In this document: piece after piece, positions 1 through 5,049 of the stretch
Layout of the letters: every line of letters starts with the position of its first letter
Position numbering within the stretch: the first letter of the stretch is position 1
NCBI GenBank assembly: GCA_026387115.1
Contig: JAPLMI010000221.1
Location: forward strand, 1 to 5,731
From: Candidatus Omnitrophota bacterium
GTDB taxonomy: Bacteria; Omnitrophota; Gorgyraeia; 2-01-FULL-45-10
Reading direction: 5' to 3'
DNA length: 5,731 nt
Program-made: the position numbers and the translations under genes
Notes under the pieces: generated by a model
Told to the model about the DNA's origin: nothing
What the model saw: only the letters and a program-made list of their open reading frames with translations
Databases searched by the model: none

Positions 1-1
1 G

Positions 2-223
2 TGCGGCGTCGCGCCCCAGAGATTATCCGCCATAGGATACGGCGAATACAGGCCCGTGGATACGAACGAGACCAGGGTAGGAAAGGCGAGAAACCGCAGG
101 GTTGAGATCATCATACTTCCGAAGGAGATAACGAAGAGGTCCTACGAGGAAACGACGACGAGGGTTTCCGAAGAGGCGAAGACGGCCGAAGAGTCAAAAG
201 CGCCTGAGGAGTCGATCAAATAG
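2..223 (+). CDS. OmpA/MotB-family protein, C-terminal end (partial, 5' end outside window)
   Basis: This is the last 73 codons of a gene that enters from the left, read in the frame starting at base 2 and ending at TAG 221-223. The visible protein has the end of an OmpA-like (OmpA/MotB/Pal) peptidoglycan-binding domain: R-L-S-A-I-G-Y-G-E-Y-R-P-V, then N-E-T and the closing N-R-R-V-E-I-I-I-L-P. The N-R-R-V-E segment is the family hallmark and carries an arginine that contacts peptidoglycan. After the domain comes a roughly 30-residue charged tail rich in Glu, Lys, Thr and Ser, probably disordered. It could be a MotB-like stator protein or an OmpA/Pal-type anchor; the missing N-terminus would decide, so no gene symbol is given. 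A hairpin 34 nt downstream may end its transcript, so it is probably not part of the uppS operon. Confidence 0.8.
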   Translation, partial: CGVAPQRLSAIGYGEYRPVDTNETRVGKARNRRVEIIILPKEITKRSYEETTTRVSEEAKTAEESKAPEESIK

Positions 224-235
224 TCTTTTTGCCGC

Positions 236-241
236 TATAAT
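236..241 (+). promoter_or_regulatory. Candidate -10 box of the uppS operon promoter
   Basis: A perfect TATAAT lies 60 nt upstream of the uppS start, just after the upstream gene ends. The -35 region is weak: the best match with acceptable spacing is TCGATC at 212-217 (18-nt spacer, 3 of 6 matches to TTGACA), inside the end of the upstream coding region. If used, transcription would start near 247-249, just before the hairpin at 257-287, placing that hairpin in the 5' leader of the operon mRNA. The match to the -10 consensus is seen; promoter activity is inferred. Confidence 0.4.
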
Positions 242-256
242 GTATGGACAATGTAT

Positions 257-294
257 CAATGGGGGATCCTAAAAAAGTCCCCCATTGTTGTTTG
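257..294 (+). terminator. Intrinsic terminator-like hairpin between the OmpA-like gene and uppS
   Basis: CAATGGGGGA (257-266) is perfectly complementary to TCCCCCATTG (278-287), giving a 10-bp stem with five G:C pairs in a row, around an 11-nt A-rich loop. TTGTTTG follows the stem, a moderate U-tract. This fits a rho-independent terminator for the upstream gene. The -10 box at 236-241 lies before the hairpin, so it could instead be a leader structure or attenuator of the uppS operon. The stem is certain from the sequence; its role is inferred. Confidence 0.6.
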
Positions 295-301
295 AGCTAT
301 T

Positions 302-1009
302 ATGAATAACCCAAAAAATATACCCCGACACGTCGCGATAATAATGGACGTGAACGGCAGGTGGGCAAGGTCCCGCGGCCTTCCGAAGATCATGGGCCAC
401 CGCGCCGGCGTAAAATCGGCCGAAGAGGCGGTGAGGGCGGCCGGCGAGCTGGGGATAAAAGTCCTTACCCTCTATACGTTCTCGACGGAAAACTGGAAAA
501 GGCCCAAGAGAGAGATCGATGCGCTCTTCGGCCTTTTAGAGGAGTATCTCGATAAGGCGGAGGACAAGTTCAATAAGAATAACATCAGATTTTCCGTTAT
601 CGGAAATACCGAAGGCCTCCCCGAATCTGTCCGAAAAAAATTGAAGAAGGTCATCACGTTGACAAAAAATAATACCGGGCTTACGCTCAATCTTGCGCTG
701 AATTACGGTTCCAGGAGCGAGATCGTTAATGCCGCGCGGAATATCGCGAAAGATGTTTTGGCAGGCTCGCTCGCCGCAGAAAAGATAGACGACAATCTTT
801 TTTCAACTTATCTATATACGAAAGACCTGCCTGACCCTGACCTTTTGATAAGGACTTCCGGTGAGTTCAGGGTGTCGAATTTCCTATTGTGGCAGATATC
901 ATACGCGGAGCTTCATATCACAAAAAAATTATGGCCGGATTTTAAGAAACAAGACCTGCGGAAAGCCATAGCTGAATATCAAAGAAGGGAGAGGAGATTT
1001 GGCGGATAA
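302..1009 (+). CDS. uppS: Undecaprenyl diphosphate synthase (cis-prenyltransferase)
   Basis: UppS extends farnesyl diphosphate with eight isopentenyl diphosphates in cis to make undecaprenyl diphosphate, the lipid carrier for peptidoglycan and other wall polymers. It acts as a dimer at the cytoplasmic membrane surface. The 235-residue protein is full length for the family. Visible motifs are H-V-A-I-I-M-D (10-16, catalytic Asp16), N-G-R-W-A (18-22), T-F-S-T-E-N-W-K-R-P (59-68), R-T-S-G-E (184-188) with R190 and S-N-F-L-L-W-Q (192-198), and the C-terminal R-E-R-R-F-G-G. The pyrophosphate-binding motif normally reads D-G-N-G-R; here it is D-V-N-G-R, with Val17 (GTG, 350-352) in place of a nearly invariant Gly. 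The start is ATG 302, with only a weak GAG (294-296) as ribosome binding site. The gene heads the operon and overlaps cdsA by 11 nt. Identity is secure; full activity with Val17 is not. Confidence 0.95.
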   Translation: MNNPKNIPRHVAIIMDVNGRWARSRGLPKIMGHRAGVKSAEEAVRAAGELGIKVLTLYTFSTENWKRPKREIDALFGLLEEYLDKAEDKFNKNNIRFSVIGNTEGLPESVRKKLKKVITLTKNNTGLTLNLALNYGSRSEIVNAARNIAKDVLAGSLAAEKIDDNLFSTYLYTKDLPDPDLLIRTSGEFRVSNFLLWQISYAELHITKKLWPDFKKQDLRKAIAEYQRRERRFGG

Positions 1010-1823
1010 GGCGTCGCTTACAAGAAGGATCATAACGAGCGTTCTCATGATAACGCTCACGGGCCTCATCACTTTCTTTTTCCCGAACTGGATCTTTTCT
1101 CTACTGGCCTCGGCGATGATCGGTGTCGCGCTCCTGGAATTCTTTAACCTCGTCGAGAAGAGGGGTATATTCGTATACAAATATTTCGGGGTGATCATCG
1201 GGATGTGCGTTCCGATAATTATCTACTTCCAGATGGGCGGCGAGGGGTATTTCACGCTCGAGCCGTTCTTTATAGTGATAGCGTGCATGTTCATTTTTGT
1301 CCTGCAGTTCATAAGGCGCGACAGCTCCCAGGCGCTCGCGAGCATCGCGGTAACGCTCTTCGGGCTTCTGTACATAGCGTGGTTCTTTTCGTTCTTTATC
1401 AAACTGAAGTTCCTGCCGAACGGAACGTGGCTCGTGGCATTCCTGATACTTGTGACGAAGATGGGCGACGTGGGGGCGTATCTAATAGGAAGCTCTATAG
1501 GAAAACATAACCTTATACCCCGCATAAGCCCTCACAAGACGATCGAGGGGACGGTCGGAGGCCTTATATTCAGTTTATTGACGGCCCTTGCCAGCAAATG
1601 TTATCTTGCCGGTTTCTCATACGGCCATCTCATTACGTTAGGGATACTGCTGGGAATACTCGCGCAGGTCGGCGATCTGGCCGAGTCTCTTATAAAGAGG
1701 GATATCGGCGTCAAGGATTCGGGGCATAACCTCTCGGGATTCGGCGGAATGTTTGACCTCATCGACAGCCTTCTGTTCACCACGCCGATATTCTATTTCT
1801 ACATCGTGGTATTGATGAAATGA
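999..1823 (+). CDS. cdsA: Phosphatidate cytidylyltransferase (CDP-diglyceride synthase)
   Basis: CdsA condenses CTP with phosphatidic acid to CDP-diacylglycerol, the branch point to bacterial phospholipids, in the inner membrane. The 274-residue protein is strongly hydrophobic with several membrane spans. Conserved blocks are K154-M-G-D-V-G-A-Y161, G168-K-H-N-L-I-P-R-I-S-P-H-K-T-I-E-G184 and the C-terminal signature from S230: S-L-I-K-R-D, K239-D240, then S-G-F-G-G-M-F-D-L-I-D (246-256). The classical signature has H-G-G and D-R-x-D where this protein has F248-G-G and D253-L254-I-D256. I recall similar hydrophobic replacements in PVC-group homologues. The start is TTG 999, inside the end of uppS, with G-rich GGGAG at 987-991 seven nt upstream. 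No ATG fits the conserved N-terminus better. The stop overlaps the dxr start as ATGA, which suggests translational coupling. Confidence 0.93.
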   Translation: MADKASLTRRIITSVLMITLTGLITFFFPNWIFSLLASAMIGVALLEFFNLVEKRGIFVYKYFGVIIGMCVPIIIYFQMGGEGYFTLEPFFIVIACMFIFVLQFIRRDSSQALASIAVTLFGLLYIAWFFSFFIKLKFLPNGTWLVAFLILVTKMGDVGAYLIGSSIGKHNLIPRISPHKTIEGTVGGLIFSLLTALASKCYLAGFSYGHLITLGILLGILAQVGDLAESLIKRDIGVKDSGHNLSGFGGMFDLIDSLLFTTPIFYFYIVVLMK

Positions 1824-2974
1824 TGACTAGAATCGCGATCCTCGGCTCAACGGGCTCTATCGGCGTAAATACCTTGAGCGTCCTTTCCGGGATGAAGGAC
1901 CGTTTCAAGGTAGCGGCGTTATCGGCCGATAAGAATGTCGAGCTCCTTTCAAAACAAGCCGCTATCTTTAAACCGCGGATAGCCTGTGTCGGAACCGAAA
2001 TGCTTTCCCGGAAAGTAAGTGATGCGATATCCCGAAAGACGAGGATCGTTTCCGGTGTAGAAGGCTTGAAAGAGATCGTGTCGAGCCCTGACGTCGACCT
2101 TGTCGTATTTGCCATAAGCGGTTCGGCGTGCCTTATTCCTCTGGTCGAGGCGATAAAAAAGAGGAAGAGGATAGCGCTCGCGAATAAGGAGTCGCTCGTG
2201 AGCGCGGGCGTTATTATCATGAAGCTCGCCAAAAAGAACAATGTCCGGATCATACCGGTCGACAGCGAGCACAGCGCGATATTCCAGTGTATCGACGGCA
2301 AAGACAGGGCCGTATCAAAAATTTATCTGACCGGCTCCGGCGGCCCGCTTTTAAACGTGGATAGGCGTAGATTCGACCGCTTGACAAAAAATTTCATACT
2401 GAATCACCCTAAATGGAAGATGGGCCGTAAGATATCCGTAGATTCGGCGACGATGATGAATAAGGGCCTTGAGATTATCGAGGCAGGCTCTCTTTTCGGC
2501 CTGCCGCAAGACCGCATTGAGGTTTTGATACATCCGGAAGCGATAGTGCATTCTATGGTGGAATTCTCCGACAGCGCCATACTGGCTCAGCTCGGCACCC
2601 CTGATATGCGGCTTCCTATCCAATACGCGCTAACCTATCCGGATAGAGGCCCAAGCCCGGTCGAAAGGATCGATTTCTCTAAAATAAAAAACCTCTCCTT
2701 TGATAAACCCGATGCGAAAAAGTTCCCTTCTTTAAGGCTTGCCAGGCAGGCGGCCCGGGACGGGGGGGTGAGGCCGGCCGTGTTGTGCGCCGCTGACGAA
2801 GAGGCCGTAAGGAATTTTCTGAACGGGACGATAAAGTTTTCCGGCATCACGAAAGTAATAGAAAAAGTCTTATCAAGGCATGATAATATAAATAAGAGAG
2901 AAATTTCCCTGGACGATGTGCTGGCTAGCCAGGTTTGGGCCAGGGAGGAAGCGAGGTCGATTTGTTGTCATTAG
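1820..2974 (+). CDS. dxr: 1-deoxy-D-xylulose 5-phosphate reductoisomerase
   Basis: Dxr (IspC) converts 1-deoxy-D-xylulose 5-phosphate to 2-C-methyl-D-erythritol 4-phosphate with NADPH and a divalent metal, the committed step of the MEP isoprenoid pathway; it is the fosmidomycin target. The 384-residue length is typical. The N-terminal Rossmann motif G9-S-T-G-S-I-G15 binds NADPH, followed by A-N-K-E-S-L. The metal ligands Asp148 and Glu150 lie in P-V-D-S-E-H-S-A-I-F-Q and Glu218 in N-K-G-L-E-I-I-E-A. The flexible active-site loop H196-P-K-W199-K-M-G and the block I-S-V-D-S-A-T-M-M are intact. All expected catalytic residues appear present. Translation can start at ATG 1820 (overlapping the cdsA stop by 4 nt) or at ATG 1823, differing by one Met. 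Its 3' end overlaps the rseP start by about 13 nt. No anomaly seen. Confidence 0.97.
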   Translation: MMTRIAILGSTGSIGVNTLSVLSGMKDRFKVAALSADKNVELLSKQAAIFKPRIACVGTEMLSRKVSDAISRKTRIVSGVEGLKEIVSSPDVDLVVFAISGSACLIPLVEAIKKRKRIALANKESLVSAGVIIMKLAKKNNVRIIPVDSEHSAIFQCIDGKDRAVSKIYLTGSGGPLLNVDRRRFDRLTKNFILNHPKWKMGRKISVDSATMMNKGLEIIEAGSLFGLPQDRIEVLIHPEAIVHSMVEFSDSAILAQLGTPDMRLPIQYALTYPDRGPSPVERIDFSKIKNLSFDKPDAKKFPSLRLARQAARDGGVRPAVLCAADEEAVRNFLNGTIKFSGITKVIEKVLSRHDNINKREISLDDVLASQVWAREEARSICCH

Positions 2975-5025
2975 TATATTTTCTGATAGTTCTGGGGGTC
3001 CTGGTGCTCGTCCACGAATTCGGGCATTTCGTCACTGCCAAGCGGCTCGGTGTCAGGGTCGAGAAGTTTTCGATAGGATTTGGTCCGAAGTTATTTTCTG
3101 TAAAGCGCGGCGAGACCGAATATCTCGTATGCTCCATTCCGCTCGGCGGATACGTCAAGATGGCAGGCGACGAGCCGGGCGAGAATATCAAAGGCGAAAA
3201 GTGGGAATTTCTTTCAAGGAGCATATCCGACCGGTTCAAAATAATATTTGCAGGCCCCGTTACAAATTACATCCTGGCCTTCCTTATATTTTCTGTCATA
3301 TTCATGTTCGGCAGCCCGACTATGACAACGGAGGTCGGCTCTTTATTAAAAGGTTACCCGGCGGAATCGCAAGGTATTCTGGCAGGAGACAAGATCCTGA
3401 CTGTAGACGGCACAAGCGTCAGATATTGGGAGGATATGACCGAACTCATACATAAACATCCCGGCGGAGTCATGAAGATCCTGATCGAGAGAAATGGCAA
3501 GATATTTGAAAAAGATATCACTCCCGTTATCCGCGAGACGAAGGATATATTCGGCAAATCGACCAAGATAGCCTTAATAGGCATCGCGCCGTCGGCGAAG
3601 ATAGAGAAGGTGAGGTACGGATTCTTCTCGTCTTTCTCGATGGGGTTCAAGAAATTAACCGAGCTTACGTTCATAACATATAAAGCCCTCTGGTCGGTGC
3701 TGACAGGGCAACTTTCCTTAAAGGAGTCGATGACAGGCCCCATAGGCATTTTCGTCATAACCGGACAAGCAGCGAAACTCGGCTTGATATACATATTACA
3801 CCTGATGGCGATCCTGAGCGCGTCGCTCGCGATATTCAATATGCTGCCGTTTCCAGTCCTTGACGGCGGCCACATAATATTTCTGGCCATAGAGAAGCTG
3901 CGCGGCAGGCCCCTTTCAGCAAAGACGCAAGAAGCCATAGCGAATGTCGGGATAAGCCTTTTGATACTGCTTACGGTATTTATCTTCTATAACGATATAA
4001 TGAAATTCGGCATCGCGGAGAAGGCGATGAGGCTTTTGATAGGCGGCGGCGCGCCCGTCTCGATCCAGTCGATGACGAAGGTCGGGACATCCGATGCCAG
4101 GGCCTGCGTATCTCAGATAAAAGCACTCGAGGCCGCCGGATGCGAGATCGTCCGGGTAGCGGTAAAGAGCTTAAAAGACGCCGAAGCGATAAAAGATATT
4201 AAAAAAAAGATAAGGATACCGCTTGTTGCCGATATACATTTCAATTACCGTTTGGCGCTCGCCGCAATAAAGAGCGGCGCGGACAAGATACGGCTCAATC
4301 CCGGAAATATCAGAAAAAGGGAGGAGATTGCCGAGGTCGTAAAGGCAGCAAGAAAAGCTAAAATATCGATCAGGATCGGAGTAAATTCGGGATCTATGAA
4401 GGACGGCTTGGTCGAATCTGCCGTTAATTATATCAAAATCTTTAAAGCGCTCAATTTTCATGATATAATTATATCGCTCAAGGCGTCCGATGTTGTCACG
4501 ACCGTTGAAGCGTATAGAAAGATGTCAGAAGTTTGCGATTACCCGCTGCATCTCGGCGTGACAGCCGCTGGGCCATACGATTCAGGCATCGTGAAATCTT
4601 CCATTGGGATTGGGGCGCTCGTCTTGGACGGGATAGGCGATACGATAAGGGTTTCGCTGACCTCCGATCCGGTAGAAGAAATTATTGCCGCTAAGAGAAT
4701 TTTGAGCGCTCTTAACCTGCGGCGATTCGGCCCGGAAATAATCTCGTGCCCGACCTGCGGCCGCTGCCAGGTTGATTTGGCAGAAATCGTAAAGAGGTTA
4801 GAACGTAAACTATCGACTACGGACTATGGACCATCGACTAAACACCCGCTTTCCATCGCAATCATGGGCTGCGAGGTCAACGGACCAGGAGAGGCGAAGG
4901 AAGCGGATATCGGCATCGCCTTCGGTAAAGATTCAGGGATGATATTTAAGAAGGGGAAGATCATCAAAAAAGTAACGGCAGGTAAAGCAGTTAACGAATT
5001 ATTTAAGTTGTTAACTAAGAACTAA
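2962..5025 (+). CDS. rseP-ispG: RseP-type site-2 protease fused in frame to IspG (HMBPP synthase)
   Basis: One uninterrupted frame encodes two normally separate proteins. Residue numbers count from an upstream in-frame TTG at 2935; I prefer TTG 2962 (residue 10), with GAGG at 2953-2956, because M-L-S-L-V-Y begins the first membrane segment. Residues 10-355 are an RseP/RasP intramembrane metalloprotease: zinc motif H27-E-F-G-H31 in segment 1, G-P-V-T-N (107-111), segment 2 to about 126, one PDZ domain around 130-205, and L309-D-G-G-H with segments 3 (about 283-302) and 4 (about 337-352). Residues 368-696 are IspG, the 4Fe-4S enzyme converting MEcPP to HMBPP: I-G-G-G-A-P-V-S-I-Q-S-M, V-A-D-I-H-F, R-L-N-P-G-N-I, R-I-G-V-N, L-K-A-S-D-V, cluster ligands Cys605, Cys608, Cys646 and Glu653 in N-G-P-G-E. 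IspG's usual R-R-K-x-x-R start is missing, and its T-E-A-G glutamate is Ala544. Confidence 0.9.
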   Translation: MLSLVYFLIVLGVLVLVHEFGHFVTAKRLGVRVEKFSIGFGPKLFSVKRGETEYLVCSIPLGGYVKMAGDEPGENIKGEKWEFLSRSISDRFKIIFAGPVTNYILAFLIFSVIFMFGSPTMTTEVGSLLKGYPAESQGILAGDKILTVDGTSVRYWEDMTELIHKHPGGVMKILIERNGKIFEKDITPVIRETKDIFGKSTKIALIGIAPSAKIEKVRYGFFSSFSMGFKKLTELTFITYKALWSVLTGQLSLKESMTGPIGIFVITGQAAKLGLIYILHLMAILSASLAIFNMLPFPVLDGGHIIFLAIEKLRGRPLSAKTQEAIANVGISLLILLTVFIFYNDIMKFGIAEKAMRLLIGGGAPVSIQSMTKVGTSDARACVSQIKALEAAGCEIVRVAVKSLKDAEAIKDIKKKIRIPLVADIHFNYRLALAAIKSGADKIRLNPGNIRKREEIAEVVKAARKAKISIRIGVNSGSMKDGLVESAVNYIKIFKALNFHDIIISLKASDVVTTVEAYRKMSEVCDYPLHLGVTAAGPYDSGIVKSSIGIGALVLDGIGDTIRVSLTSDPVEEIIAAKRILSALNLRRFGPEIISCPTCGRCQVDLAEIVKRLERKLSTTDYGPSTKHPLSIAIMGCEVNGPGEAKEADIGIAFGKDSGMIFKKGKIIKKVTAGKAVNELFKLLTKN
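4017..4029 (+). promoter_or_regulatory. Shine-Dalgarno and ATG for possible separate translation of IspG
   Basis: GGAGAAGG at 4017-4024 precedes an in-frame ATG at 4027, with 6 nt between GGAG and the ATG. The spacing and match are as good as any ribosome binding site in the window. The ATG is residue 365 of the long frame and falls exactly at the junction, three residues before the first conserved IspG motif I-G-G-G-A-P. Starting here gives a soluble protein of 332 residues lacking the membrane part. Another in-frame ATG at 4000 lacks a comparable ribosome binding site. The sequence match is seen; use in the cell is inferred. Confidence 0.45.
4027..5025 (+). other. ispG: IspG (GcpE) domain of the fusion; possible independent ispG product
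   Basis: This is the 4-hydroxy-3-methylbut-2-enyl diphosphate synthase portion, listed separately because it may be made on its own from ATG 4027. The TIM-barrel part runs from about residue 366 to 600 of the long frame and the iron-sulfur domain from about 600 to the end, matching the single-barrel bacterial form. Compared with E. coli and B. subtilis IspG as I remember them, the stretch between Cys608 and Cys646 is 38 residues rather than 32; the extra residues coincide with a heptamer DNA repeat. The C-terminal E-A-D-I-G-I-A and K-K-G-K-I-I-K-K-V blocks resemble the B. subtilis type. The final residues L-T-K-N are encoded by another heptamer array. Confidence 0.75.
4809..4842 (+). repeat. 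Heptanucleotide tandem repeat inside the ispG coding region
   Basis: Four full 7-nt units and a partial fifth lie head to tail: ACTATCG, ACTACGG, ACTATGG, ACCATCG, ACTAaa. The consensus is ACTATSG. Because 7 is not a multiple of 3, the array steps through all frames and encodes a 7-residue periodicity: Ser-Thr at 627-628 recurs at 634-635. The array stays in frame and contains no stop codon. Confidence 0.75.
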
Positions 5026-5047
5026 CAACTAACAACTGAGAACTGAC
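5013..5047 (+). repeat. Heptanucleotide tandem repeat across the ispG stop and proS leader
   Basis: Five consecutive 7-nt units are present: AACTAAG, AACTAAC, AACTAAC, AACTGAG, AACTGAC. They cover the last codons and TAA stop (5023-5025) of ispG and almost the whole 24-nt gap to the proS ATG at 5050. Read in the phase ACTAnnn, the units share their core with the array at 4809-4842. AGTTGTTA at 5006-5013 is complementary to TAACAACT at 5023-5030, so an 8-bp A/T-rich hairpin could form. Confidence 0.8.
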
Positions 5048-5049
5048 TC

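Noticed and set aside
1777..2301. Minus-strand open frame of 174 codons opposite cdsA/dxr
   Set aside because: It lies opposite the well-conserved dxr coding region, shows no recognisable motif and has no credible ribosome binding context; it is a shadow of dxr.
2935..2961. Start of the rseP-ispG frame at TTG 2935
   Set aside because: It would add G-Q-G-G-S-E-V-D before the first membrane segment, which RseP proteins normally lack. TTG 2962 has a suitably spaced GAGG and starts right at the segment. It remains possible.
2916..3455. Plus-strand open frame of 179 codons overlapping dxr and rseP in another frame
   Set aside because: Its product is Arg-rich and without motifs, while the overlapping frame encodes clear Dxr and RseP motifs. 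It is an alternative-frame artefact.
3354..3938. Minus-strand open frame of 194 codons opposite rseP
   Set aside because: It mirrors the rseP codons, including the L-D-G-G-H region, and has no recognisable domain.
3961..4060. Simple frameshift or hidden stop between rseP and ispG
   Set aside because: Both domains are in the same frame and the conserved residues on both sides read through cleanly. A single-base error would change the frame rather than join the domains. A larger in-frame deletion or misassembly cannot be excluded and is covered in the findings.
4809..5047. CRISPR array
   Set aside because: The repeats are 7-nt units directly head to tail, with no spacers and no repeats of CRISPR length.
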